64,000 bases of DNA, taken from contig NZ_JABWQP020000001.1 of assembly GCF_014268505.2 (NCBI RefSeq), positions 1,116,001-1,180,000 of the forward strand, written 5' to 3'. A program made the position numbers and the translations under genes. The notes below the pieces were generated by a model. The model saw only the letters and a program-made list of their open reading frames with translations, did not search any database and was not told where the DNA came from. This document shows positions 1 through 7,361 of the stretch, in pieces. The number at the start of each line of letters is the position of its first letter. Positions within the stretch are counted from its first letter, which is position 1. Source of the DNA: Pseudomonas khorasanensis. Lineage in GTDB: Bacteria; Pseudomonadota; Gammaproteobacteria; Pseudomonadales; Pseudomonadaceae.

Positions 1-436
1 GCAACACCATGGCTACGCCCGCAAAACCGATCCCCACCGCAGTCCAGCCGCGCACGGATAAAGGCTCACCGCCATAACAGGTTGAGAAAAGCGCGATGAA
101 CAGTGGCGTCGTGTAGATCGCCACGGCAGCCACCGATAGCGGAATCAAAGGGAGCGCCGCGTAGTACGTTACCCACATCAGCAACAGCAGAACGCTCCTT
201 GCCATCACCCAGGGAACCGAAGTAATCCTGAGGCGGCCTGCGTAAATGCGTCTGCCGAGCCAAGTGCCAAGTGCGGGAACCGAAAGGCAGGACACGATCA
301 GGAAGAGCTGCCATAGCGGCAGCGTGGCGCTGAAGTACTTAACCGCTGCATCGGCCAGAGCAAGGAGAAAAACGGCGGCGGTAATCAACGCTATGCCTTT
401 GCACGCGTTGTCGCTCCTTGCGCCGTATTGGCTCAT
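1..436 (-). CDS. EamA/DMT-type membrane transporter, N-terminal part (cut by window edge)
   Basis: The start ATG is at 434-436 and the frame stays open to base 1, giving the first 145 residues of a membrane protein. The product begins MSQYGARSDNACKG and then alternates hydrophobic helices with short loops, roughly residues 15-35, 40-60, 73-95, 98-117 and 126-145. This five-helix half, with the AAVAIYTTPLFIAL stretch in the fourth helix and GWTAVGIGFAGV in the fifth, is the pattern of one EamA repeat in drug/metabolite transporter superfamily proteins, which usually carry two repeats and about 290-300 residues. The second repeat lies outside the window. The substrate cannot be told. The family call is by pattern recognition. 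Confidence 0.7.
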   Translation of the reverse strand, partial: MSQYGARSDNACKGIALITAAVFLLALADAAVKYFSATLPLWQLFLIVSCLSVPALGTWLGRRIYAGRLRITSVPWVMARSVLLLLMWVTYYAALPLIPLSVAAVAIYTTPLFIALFSTCYGGEPLSVRGWTAVGIGFAGVAMVL

Positions 437-510
437 GCACCGTTCCCCTCTTCCCATCGTGAGCTGTCACCCTGACCAAGTATCAGCTTCGGCTTGGGCG
501 CGGAGCGGAC

Positions 511-741
511 TCAAACCCAGATAGCCGTCTCTGTATTGATTTCGGCTACCAATGTCGCGTTGAACTGCCGCTGTCGGTGCAGGTCATCGCGCATTTTCGG
601 GAAGTTGAATGCCTTGACCTCAAGCTCTTTCAGAACGAGGCCTGAAACTCTGTAAGTGCCGCAGTCTGAACACTCGATGAGCTGGCCTCCGTTGGCCTCG
701 TCAGTTTTCTGCGCGTCGAGTCCGCATAGATAGCATTTCAT
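511..741 (-). CDS. small zinc-ribbon hypothetical protein
   Basis: This is a 76-residue protein starting MKCYLCGLDAQK. I chose the ATG at 739-741 because an AGGAG motif sits about 7 bases upstream; a longer in-frame start at 798 has no such site. Two CxxC knuckles, Cys3/Cys6 and Cys24/Cys27, are arranged as in a small zinc ribbon. The C-terminal part is a charged helix without a recognisable domain. It probably binds one zinc ion, and its role is unknown. It lies between the EamA-type gene and another small hypothetical gene on the same strand. Confidence 0.6.
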   Translation of the reverse strand: MKCYLCGLDAQKTDEANGGQLIECSDCGTYRVSGLVLKELEVKAFNFPKMRDDLHRQRQFNATLVAEINTETAIWV

Positions 742-902
742 ACCGATCTCCTTTTTGCTGACGCTTAGGAGATCGTCCCGCACAGGACAAAGTTTCAAGT
801 TTCCGTCTGCCGTACCACGGCCGTCGCCACTTTTTCGGGACGAAGCTGCTTAGGCCGGCATGGCGTACAGGCAGTAACTGAGGTACCTCGACGGGATTAA
901 TC

Positions 903-1148
903 CTACTTGGCAGTAGGGCTATCCCCTTCTGCCGGTCGGCCATCAAGGGCAGGCAGCGGATCGGTCTTGATTCCCGTGAGAATGGAAGCCCACGCTTCGT
1001 ACGCCTGTCGGTGACGGGATACAGCTTCATCCCAGCGCGCACCTTCAACCTCATGGGAGACGACGAGCATCATGAGGTGATTGGTCGATGCATCCAGATC
1101 AAGCAGAAGGTGGTGGGCGTTGAATCGAAAATCGTCGGTAGAAGGCAT
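903..1148 (-). CDS. small hypothetical protein
   Basis: This is an 81-residue acidic, mostly helical protein starting MPSTDDFRFNAHHLLLDLD. I do not recognise a family. It has no signal peptide, membrane segment or cysteine motif. The ribosome-binding site upstream of the ATG is weak, so the start is uncertain. It lies in a short run of minus-strand genes with the zinc-ribbon protein. The coding call rests on amino-acid composition and the absence of a better frame. Confidence 0.5.
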   Translation of the reverse strand: MPSTDDFRFNAHHLLLDLDASTNHLMMLVVSHEVEGARWDEAVSRHRQAYEAWASILTGIKTDPLPALDGRPAEGDSPTAK

Positions 1149-1472
1149 GATGTCACGCAGTGTGTTGATTAGCGGGTGGAGAGCATCGCCACTCCCCAGA
1201 TGACATCGTTATGACATTGCCGGGTGCCATAAGTGCGAGCGTCCCGATGAGCGGCGGCCACAGCTCGCGATAACTGCAACCCCTTCCAAAAACTTCAAGC
1301 CAAAGCCTCTGGGCAATGACGTCGCCCTCATTCCTGCACAAAAAATTCGCCGTTTCGTTGTCAGTTGAATTTTTTCAGCCTATCTTGAATAAAACCTATA
1401 CAGCAATCTCATGCACGTACAACCTTTTCGCTAGGGATTGGCCTTCATGCACAGCACCGCCGAGTAATTTGA
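1149..1472. other. divergent intergenic region before folE
   Basis: This 324-base spacer holds the proposed light-regulator site (1397-1421). It also holds a 6-codon open frame at 1447-1467 (ATG CAC AGC ... TAA) whose GAG codon could double as a weak ribosome-binding site for folE. I see no convincing gene. A 62-codon minus-strand frame at 1153-1341 has no ribosome-binding site and reads like noise. Confidence 0.5.
1397..1421 (+). promoter_or_regulatory. putative PplR/LitR (light-responsive MerR) operator before folE
   Basis: TATACA at 1397-1402 and CGTACA at 1416-1421 form an imperfect inverted repeat with 13 bases between them, preceded by AAAACC. The same AAACCTATACA block occurs at two other sites in this window, with 12-base spacing. 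From memory, the published PplR1 consensus of P. putida is T(G/A)TACA-N12-TGTA(C/T)A. This copy is one base too wide and has one mismatch, so it is the weakest of the three. Confidence 0.6.
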
Positions 1473-2030
1473 ATGAGCCCATTATTAGCCAGCCATTACC
1501 GTGAAATCCTTGTTGGCGTCGGTGAAAACCCCGAGCGCGAAGGTCTGTTGGATACGCCCAAGCGAGCCGCCCAGGCAATGCAGTATCTGTGCAACGGCTA
1601 CGAACTGAGCCTGGAAGAAGTCACCAACGGTGCCCTGTTCGAGTCGCAAAGCGATGAAATGGTGATCGTCAGCGACATCGAGCTTTATTCCTTGTGCGAG
1701 CACCACATGCTCCCGTTTATCGGCAAGGCGCATGTCGCGTACATCCCCACCGGCAGGGTTCTGGGCTTGTCGAAGGTCGCGCGAGTGGTCGATATGTTCG
1801 CGCGTCGCCTGCAGATTCAGGAAAACCTTACCCGTCAGATTGCAGAAGCCATTGCGCAGATCACCGATGCCGCCGGCGTGGCGGTGGTCATCGAAGCCAG
1901 GCACATGTGCATGATGATGCGCGGCGTGGAGAAGCAGAATTCGGTCATGACGTCCTCCGTGATGCTGGGCGCTTTCCGTGATAGCTCGACGACGCGACAG
2001 GAATTTCTCCAGCTCATCGGGCGGCGGTAA
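1473..2030 (+). CDS. folE: GTP cyclohydrolase I (FolE)
   Basis: This protein converts GTP to 7,8-dihydroneopterin triphosphate, the first step of folate and pterin synthesis, as a cytoplasmic homodecamer. The 185-residue product has the normal length and the family core. The zinc ligands are visible as Cys75 and His78 (in SLCEHHMLP) and Cys146 (in RHMCMMMRG). The VLGLSK and VEKQNS motifs complete the active site. A LitR-type site lies upstream and a second one follows the stop codon directly, so this copy is probably light-induced, like the folE reported among the P. putida PplR targets. That would make it an accessory copy supplying reduced pterin, with a housekeeping folE elsewhere (inference). 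Confidence 0.95.
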   Translation: MSPLLASHYREILVGVGENPEREGLLDTPKRAAQAMQYLCNGYELSLEEVTNGALFESQSDEMVIVSDIELYSLCEHHMLPFIGKAHVAYIPTGRVLGLSKVARVVDMFARRLQIQENLTRQIAEAIAQITDAAGVAVVIEARHMCMMMRGVEKQNSVMTSSVMLGAFRDSSTTRQEFLQLIGRR

Positions 2031-2033
2031 ACC

Positions 2034-2057
2034 TATACAGAGCATATCGACTGTACA
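2034..2057 (+). promoter_or_regulatory. putative PplR/LitR operator between folE and the DUF3833 gene
   Basis: TATACA (2034-2039), exactly 12 bases, then TGTACA (2052-2057), preceded by AAACC. This is a full match to the T(G/A)TACA-N12-TGTA(C/T)A consensus that I recall for the light regulators of P. putida. It begins 3 bases after the folE stop codon and ends 43 bases before the next start codon. The three downstream genes therefore probably have their own light-responsive promoter. Confidence 0.7.
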
Positions 2058-2100
2058 AGCCCTCCATTCGAACCACCACCCTCATTCAGGGAGCAAGGCG

Positions 2101-2643
2101 ATGACCCGTTTTCTGCTGTTACTGGCACTGGCGCTCAGCGTTGCGAGCTGCGGCAGTGTCGTCGTTGCCCGTTATGCAGACCAGCAGCCGACGTTGAATC
2201 TTGAGCGTTTTTTTAGTCAGCCCGTCAAAGCCTGGGGGATGTTTCAGAAGCGCAACGGTGAGGTGGTCAAGCGTTTCGAAGTTGACATTGTCAGTCGCCG
2301 CGAGGGGAACAATCTCATTCTTGACGAGCGTTTCCTGTATAGCGACGGCACCCGTCAGCGCCGCGTCTGGACCCTCACCCCCGAGGGCAACGGCCGCTGG
2401 AGCGGTCGCGCCGATGATGTGGTGGGCGTCGCAAGGGGCGAGATCGCTGGAAACACCCTGCACTGGCGCTATCGCCTGAACCTGCCGGTCGACGACTCGA
2501 CCTACGTGATGAGCATGGATGACTGGATGTACTTGATGGATGAGGACACGTTGATCAACCGCACCACTATGTCCAAGTTGGGCGTAGAGGTTGGTCAGGT
2601 AACCTTGTTCTTCCGCCGTCAGAGCGCCGGAGCAACCCAATGA
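2101..2643 (+). CDS. DUF3833 family lipoprotein
   Basis: This is a 180-residue protein with an N-terminal lipoprotein signal: a charged start, a leucine-rich core and the lipobox V-A-S-C with Cys17 as the lipidated residue. It should be anchored in the outer or inner membrane facing the periplasm. The rest (FFSQPVKAWGMFQ, VDIVSRREGNNLILDE, WSGRADDVVG) matches the DUF3833 family, whose function is not known. The start at 2101 was chosen over a longer frame from 1978 because it creates the signal peptide. It overlaps the next gene by ATGA. DUF3833 genes often sit in light-induced clusters with photolyase and cryptochrome genes in Pseudomonas (from memory). Confidence 0.85.
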   Translation: MTRFLLLLALALSVASCGSVVVARYADQQPTLNLERFFSQPVKAWGMFQKRNGEVVKRFEVDIVSRREGNNLILDERFLYSDGTRQRRVWTLTPEGNGRWSGRADDVVGVARGEIAGNTLHWRYRLNLPVDDSTYVMSMDDWMYLMDEDTLINRTTMSKLGVEVGQVTLFFRRQSAGATQ

Positions 2644-3350
2644 ACCACGCATTCACCATGGCCTCGCTCGGCGACGGTTATCGCGCCCTGGTGATCGGCG
2701 CCAGTGGCGCCCTTGGCACGGCTTTTTGCCAACAGCTCGAACAGGACCCACGCTGTGCCGGCGTCCGAATGCTTGGGCGCCATACCCTGCCGAAGCTGGA
2801 TCTTGAGCAACCCGAAACGATCGCCGACGCCGCCACCGAACTGGCAGCCGAAGCGCCGTATCAACTCATCGTTCACGCTGCCGGCCTTCTCCACCGCGAC
2901 CGGATCAAACCTGAAAAAAGCTACAGCGCGATCGAATCGGAGTCGCTGCAAGCCGTGTTTCAAGTGAACACGCTAGGCCCGGCGATGGTGTTGCGCCACT
3001 TTCTGCCGCTGCTCGATCAACGAGGCGCGATGGCGATGCTTTCCGCCAAAGTCGGAAGCATCGGCGACAACCGTTTGGGCGGCTGGTATGCCTACCGCGC
3101 CTCAAAGGCTGCGTTGAACATGCTTATCAAGACTGCCGCCATCGAACTGACGCGCACTCGCCCGCAGAGCCGCTTGCTGAGCCTGCATCCCGGCACGGTT
3201 GTGTCGCCGTTGTCGCAGCCTTTCCGTGGAGCCTCGAGCGCCCGTCCCGCAGACGTTGCCGCCGCCCAATTACTGAGTTTGATTGACCAATTGACACCGG
3301 CCGACAGCGGCCATTTCTTCGCCTACGATGGAGAACGCCTGCCCTGGTAG
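2640..3350 (+). CDS. SDR family oxidoreductase (C-factor/CsgA-like)
   Basis: This is a 236-residue short-chain dehydrogenase/reductase. The nucleotide-binding glycine motif is GASGALG near residues 20-26. An HAAG motif follows, and the catalytic Tyr and Lys sit in YAYRASK, with SAKVGSIGDN supplying the Ser. The start overlaps the stop of the DUF3833 gene (ATGA), so the two are translationally coupled. Proximity to folE makes a pterin or small carbonyl substrate possible, but nothing in the sequence proves it. It probably uses NADP(H) in the cytoplasm. Confidence 0.85.
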   Translation: MNHAFTMASLGDGYRALVIGASGALGTAFCQQLEQDPRCAGVRMLGRHTLPKLDLEQPETIADAATELAAEAPYQLIVHAAGLLHRDRIKPEKSYSAIESESLQAVFQVNTLGPAMVLRHFLPLLDQRGAMAMLSAKVGSIGDNRLGGWYAYRASKAALNMLIKTAAIELTRTRPQSRLLSLHPGTVVSPLSQPFRGASSARPADVAAAQLLSLIDQLTPADSGHFFAYDGERLPW

Positions 3351-3364
3351 GCAAGGAGTGAAGC

Positions 3365-3670
3365 ATGAACCTGCAAACCCTCACCGAATGTGCGGCCAAC
3401 AGTGAAATACGCGAGCTGGAGCTGTTGTCGCTCGAAGGTGGTTTTTACCTCGCACGGATCCGCCTGGATCAGGGCCAGTTCACCTTGCTCGATGACGCAG
3501 CCAAGCCCATGCATTTGCGATCGATGACTCATCTGCGTGACTTGCTGCAGACCGTCCCGGCCTTTCCCTGCGTGCTGGTGCAACAATGCGTGCACGACGA
3601 AATGTGCGGCAGGGATTCAGGGCCTGTCGAAGAGCTGCGCATTCCATTTTCGCTCACCACGCCGTTGTGA
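3365..3670 (+). CDS. DUF6482 family protein
   Basis: This is a 101-residue soluble protein starting 14 bases after the SDR, with a good AAGGAG site. The middle reads LLSLEGGFYLARI and the C-terminal half has HDEMCGRD followed by a conserved-looking ELRIPFSL tail. I recognise it as a small family of unknown function common in Pseudomonas (DUF6482, from memory). It is the last gene of the folE cluster, so it probably shares its light-dependent expression. It has no catalytic motif that I can name. Confidence 0.75.
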   Translation: MNLQTLTECAANSEIRELELLSLEGGFYLARIRLDQGQFTLLDDAAKPMHLRSMTHLRDLLQTVPAFPCVLVQQCVHDEMCGRDSGPVEELRIPFSLTTPL

Positions 3671-3714
3671 GTCTGACACCCAGGCAAGCGCTCAATGGCA
3701 GGCTGAAAAGGCGC

Positions 3715-3735
3715 ACGTCACCGAATGGGTGACGT
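3715..3735 (+). terminator. hairpin after the folE operon
   Basis: ACGTCACC (3715-3722) pairs perfectly with GGTGACGT (3728-3735) across a 5-base loop. It lies 45 bases after the DUF6482 stop. No U-run follows, so it may be a transcript-end hairpin rather than a true intrinsic terminator. Confidence 0.4.
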
Positions 3736-3846
3736 GACGCCCGCCACAATTTCTCTCGCCAACCGAAGGCCACACCCACAACCTCAATCGAACCCCTGCC
3801 CCACCCACAGGTCTTCTCCAGTACGTTTTTCTGGAAATAACCGCCC

Positions 3847-4659
3847 ATGTCCACCCAACACACCCTGGTTTTACTCGCTCGAGGCGGATACGCGGCGCGA
3901 GGTGTTCTGTATCTGATCATCGGGATCTTTGCGCTTCTGGCGGCTCACGATTCCACCAAACCAAAAGACAGTCAAAAAAGCCTGGAGGCGGTGCTGAGCC
4001 AGCCGTTCGGCTATGTTCTGATCGGCCTGGTAGTTGCGGGTCTGCTGGCTTTCGCTGCATGGCGCGCGCTGCAGGCCATTCGCGACATCGACCATCACGG
4101 CAGCGAATTCAAGGGTCTGGTGATTCGTGCAGGTTTGCTGGCCGGTGGGCTGGTCAATGCAGCACTGGCCTTTTTTGCCTTGGGCCTACTGGTGAGCGGC
4201 GCCAGAAGTTCGGGCGGTTCCGGGGATGGCAAAACCAAGGATCTGCTCGCGCAGCTGTTGTCTTTCGAGCACTCGAACCTGCTGATCTACCTGATCGCGC
4301 TGATCCCGCTGGGTGTTGGTATCGCCCACATCATCAAAGGCTGGAAGGCGTCATTCGAGAAGTACTTCGAAGCGGATGAGGAAGTGATGCGCTACGTTCG
4401 CCCGGTGTCGCGGTTTGGGCTGATTGCCCGAGGAGTGGTGTTTATCGAGATCGCGCTGTTGATGGCTGTCAGCGGCTCGGTCTATAAAGCGACGAATCCC
4501 CCTGGCATGAAAGAGGCCCTTGATGCTTTGCAGAACCTGCCGGCAGGCGGTCTGCTGCTGATGGTCATGGCGTTGGGGCTGATCGCCTTTTCGGTGTACA
4601 GCTTTTCCGAAGCTGCGTGGCGCAGGATCAACATGGAAGTGCCGTTCCAGTCGGCGTGA
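3847..4659 (+). CDS. DUF1206 integral membrane protein
   Basis: This is a 270-residue inner-membrane protein with six hydrophobic helices arranged as three pairs, about residues 12-35, 55-75, 92-120, 145-165, 190-210 and 230-250. Each pair begins with an ARGGYAARGVLY-like segment (LARGGYAARGVLYLI, VIRAGLLAGGLVNAAL, SRFGLIARGVVFIEI). This threefold repeat defines the DUF1206 family. Function is unknown. The gene stands alone and converges on the Nramp-like gene; a strong hairpin separates the two stops. Confidence 0.85.
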   Translation: MSTQHTLVLLARGGYAARGVLYLIIGIFALLAAHDSTKPKDSQKSLEAVLSQPFGYVLIGLVVAGLLAFAAWRALQAIRDIDHHGSEFKGLVIRAGLLAGGLVNAALAFFALGLLVSGARSSGGSGDGKTKDLLAQLLSFEHSNLLIYLIALIPLGVGIAHIIKGWKASFEKYFEADEEVMRYVRPVSRFGLIARGVVFIEIALLMAVSGSVYKATNPPGMKEALDALQNLPAGGLLLMVMALGLIAFSVYSFSEAAWRRINMEVPFQSA

Positions 4660-4683
4660 CTCGAGGGGGCACGCCCCCTCGAG
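4660..4683. terminator. strong convergent hairpin between DUF1206 and Nramp-like genes
   Basis: An 11-bp perfect inverted repeat with a 2-base centre (CTCGAGGGGGC at 4660-4670, GCCCCCTCGAG at 4673-4683) sits exactly between two converging stop codons. It could stop transcription from both sides, although a T-run is missing on either side. Confidence 0.5.
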
Positions 4684-4692
4684 ATTGCATTA

Positions 4693-5994
4693 TCAAGTGA
4701 ACAGATCGACGCCCAGCTGGAAAGCGACCCACAGCGCCAGGCCCGTGGCAAATAGCAACGCGATGTTTTCAAACAGGTTGTTGCGGTATTGCTTGTCCAG
4801 CAGCGATTTCTGGTTGGACATGATCAGCAAGCCCAGAGAAATGACCGGCAAACCAATGATATTCAACGCGCTGACCCCGATGGTCAGCGTCACGAAATCC
4901 GGCATTCCGGGCATCGACCAGATCAGCGGCGTGACCAGGATGAACAACATGAACCACTTGTGCATGGGGTCGTGATGAAACTCTTTGCCGAATTTCTCGC
5001 GACGCCCAGGGCGAACATGCTGGAAGGCATCGGTGATCAGCATCGGAAACGCAGTGGTCTTGCCTGAAATGCTGGCAAACAGCGTCGCGAACACACCGAT
5101 GAAGAAGACATACCAGCCGATCGGGCCGAAGTAGATTTCCAGTGCCTTGCCCAGATCAGCCAGGGTTTTCACTTCGATACCGTTGGGCCGCAGGATTTCC
5201 GCGCCGACAATCCAGATAGCCAGGTTGATGATGATCCCGACGAACACGGCAAACAGCAGATCGTTGCGCTGAATGCGCTTGTGCTGCGGTCCGGTCCAGC
5301 CTTTCTGGCGCATGACATAAGGGTGCACAAAGTTGGCGATTGAACCTGCGACCGCGCCGATCACCGAGACGGCCACCAGCAGGGCGCCATGCACGCCTTC
5401 ATCAGGCGGAATGCTGAAGCCGATGGTGCCTTTGATGATGCCGGTGACATCCGGGCCCGACATCACTGCCAGGGCGATGAACGCCAGGGTCATGATCGCC
5501 AGCAGCACCTTCATCACGCCTTCGATCATCGAGTAGATGTTGCGCCCCACCAGCATCCAGACCGCCAGCACCACCGCCACCGAGCACAGCAATGGCTGAT
5601 CGATCTTGAACAGCATCGCCAGTGACTCACCTGCGCCCTTGATCATGTAGGCATTCATCAAATGCCCCATCAACAAGGCATAAATGAGCATGAACCAGGC
5701 AAACACCGGGTTGAGTTGTGCGTAGCCCTGAAGGATGGTCATGCCCTGGTTATTGCACAACTGGAAGCGGGCGATGATGTTGACGATCAGGTACCTCAAC
5801 AACAACGATACCGCCAGCACCCACATCATTGCGTAACCGTAGTTGGCCCCGGCCACGGAGGACGTGATCAGGTCTCCCGCACCCAGCCACGACAGTACGG
5901 CGATAATTCCGGGGCCCAGCAGTTTGAGCGTTCGCAAGAACAGGTTTTGCGGTTTCGCAGTGGCCTGATGATCGAGTGAAGGCATGCTCGTCAT
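4693..5994 (-). CDS. Nramp-related metal ion transporter with altered metal-site motifs
   Basis: This is a 433-residue protein with about 11 membrane helices. The start ATG (5992-5994) has GGAG 8 bases upstream; a longer frame to 6075 is unlikely. The overall pattern, with GPGIIAVLSWLGAGD in helix 1 and AGSIANFVHPYVM in helix 6, fits the Nramp (SLC11) family of proton-coupled metal importers. Classical Nramps carry DPGN in helix 1 and MPH in helix 6 to bind Mn2+/Fe2+. Here helix 1 has GAGD and helix 6 has FVHP, so substrate choice may differ. It stands alone with a long leader region. Confidence 0.75.
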   Translation of the reverse strand: MTSMPSLDHQATAKPQNLFLRTLKLLGPGIIAVLSWLGAGDLITSSVAGANYGYAMMWVLAVSLLLRYLIVNIIARFQLCNNQGMTILQGYAQLNPVFAWFMLIYALLMGHLMNAYMIKGAGESLAMLFKIDQPLLCSVAVVLAVWMLVGRNIYSMIEGVMKVLLAIMTLAFIALAVMSGPDVTGIIKGTIGFSIPPDEGVHGALLVAVSVIGAVAGSIANFVHPYVMRQKGWTGPQHKRIQRNDLLFAVFVGIIINLAIWIVGAEILRPNGIEVKTLADLGKALEIYFGPIGWYVFFIGVFATLFASISGKTTAFPMLITDAFQHVRPGRREKFGKEFHHDPMHKWFMLFILVTPLIWSMPGMPDFVTLTIGVSALNIIGLPVISLGLLIMSNQKSLLDKQYRNNLFENIALLFATGLALWVAFQLGVDLFT

Positions 5995-6557
5995 AGGAGT
6001 CTCTCCATTATTGTTTTTGTGGAAACGATTGCAGTTCGGCACATTAGGTAGGATGTCGTACAACAACGCTAACACGAGAGTATGTAAAAATGTTTCAAGC
6101 GTTTCTGGTTATTGCCCTGCCCCTATCATTTCTTTGATTTATCGCGTTTAAAACGATGGTCCTTCCCTGAGCGAAGCGCGTTCAGGGTTTGCCAAAACAG
6201 ACGTCAAAACGCAGGTAAGAACTCATAGGATGACTGATCACAAATTAAAAACACCCTGGCGGACCTAAAAAATCGAGTCCGCTGCGGTGTGGAGTTGACG
6301 CTGGGCATCTGCCCAAATGGCCCCGCATTCATTGGAGCAGTTTGTATGTCATGACGGACATCTACGGCGACGCCCCCGGCAAAATCCGCCGAGCAATCTG
6401 AACGACAACGCGGTTTTTGTATCAGCGTGTAGCTTTTGCGGGCGCCGATACATTGGCGTACGAAGTTCAGCGGTACGAACACACAACTGACACATTTAGC
6501 GCGCTAAATACCACTGTCGCTTCCATTCCCTCCCCAACTAATCGACAGGACATCACC
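5995..6557. other. 563-base divergent intergenic region
   Basis: This spacer lies between the Nramp-like gene and the exported hydrolase. It contains a hairpin-like stretch near 6165-6187 (CCCTGA...TCAGGG) and a perfect 14-bp palindrome TTTAGCGCGCTAAA at 6495-6508, 49 bases before the hydrolase start. A 92-codon minus-strand frame at 6204-6482 has no ribosome-binding site or family resemblance, and I do not call it a gene. Confidence 0.4.
6495..6508. promoter_or_regulatory. 14-bp perfect palindrome upstream of the hydrolase gene
   Basis: TTTAGCGCGCTAAA is self-complementary and sits about 50 bases before the start codon of the alpha/beta hydrolase, a position suited to an operator. No regulator in the window can be matched to it. 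Confidence 0.3.
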
Positions 6558-7334
6558 ATGAACAAAGTATTCGCCACGCTGGCCCTAACTGCCGCCATGT
6601 TCAGCGCCACCGCCGCGTTCGCCGCCCCGGTCAAACCCACCGTGGTGCTGGTGCACGGTGCTTTCGCTGATTCGAGCAGTTGGAACGGCGTGGTCAAGAT
6701 TCTGGAAAAGGATGGCTACCCGGTGATCGCCGCGGCCAACCCGCTGCGTTCGGTCAAAGGTGACGCGCAATCGGTGGCGGATGTGTTGGCCAGTGTGAAA
6801 ACACCAGTGGTGCTGGTCGGTCACTCATACGGCGGCCCGGTGATCAGCGCAGCCGCTTATGGCAATGCCAACGTAAAGGCACTGGTATACGTCGCGGCGT
6901 TTGCGCCGCAAGCAGGTGAAACGGCCGCTGAACTGTCCGGGCGTTTCCCGGGCAGCACCCTCGGCCCGACCTTGGCAGCCCCGGTTGAACTGGCTGACGG
7001 CGGCAAGGACTTGTACATCCAGCAGGACAAATTCCACGAGCAGTTCGCCGCCGACGTTCCCCTCGCTGACGCCAGGTTGATGGCCGCGACCCAGCGCCCT
7101 GTGACTGTCGCTGCCCTCAACGAAGCCGCGACCGAACCTGCCTGGAAAACCGTGCCGTCGTACTTCGTCTACGGTGACCAGGACAAGAACATCCCGGCGC
7201 AAGCCCTGGCGTTCATGGCCGAGCGTGCCCACGCGAAGAAGACCGTGGTGGTCAAAGGCGCGTCGCACGTGGTGATGGTGTCCAACCCGAAGGCGGTGGC
7301 CAGCCTGATCGAAACCGCTGCTGAGGCGAAGTGA
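6558..7334 (+). CDS. exported alpha/beta hydrolase
   Basis: This is a 258-residue protein with a cleavable signal peptide (MNKVFATLALTAAMFSATAAFA, cut near residue 23), so it acts in the periplasm or outside. The hydrolase fold shows LVHGAFADSSSW (oxyanion region), the nucleophile elbow GHSYGG with Ser90, an acidic residue in VYGDQDKNIP and the catalytic His in KGASHVVMVS. This makes a complete Ser-Asp-His triad of the salicylate-esterase/methylesterase-like group. The start has AGGA 7 bases upstream. The substrate is unknown. It converges with a LysR gene whose 3' end carries its terminator hairpin. Confidence 0.88.
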   Translation: MNKVFATLALTAAMFSATAAFAAPVKPTVVLVHGAFADSSSWNGVVKILEKDGYPVIAAANPLRSVKGDAQSVADVLASVKTPVVLVGHSYGGPVISAAAYGNANVKALVYVAAFAPQAGETAAELSGRFPGSTLGPTLAAPVELADGGKDLYIQQDKFHEQFAADVPLADARLMAATQRPVTVAALNEAATEPAWKTVPSYFVYGDQDKNIPAQALAFMAERAHAKKTVVVKGASHVVMVSNPKAVASLIETAAEAK

Positions 7335-7361
7335 TCTGTCGCTGATCAAACGTCGCTGATG

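Noticed and set aside
1153..1341. 62-codon minus-strand frame before the small hypothetical gene
   Set aside because: Starts at a non-ATG codon without ribosome-binding site and has no family resemblance.
6204..6482. 92-codon minus-strand frame in the long spacer before the hydrolase
   Set aside because: No ribosome-binding site, no domain and unusual composition; most likely noise.
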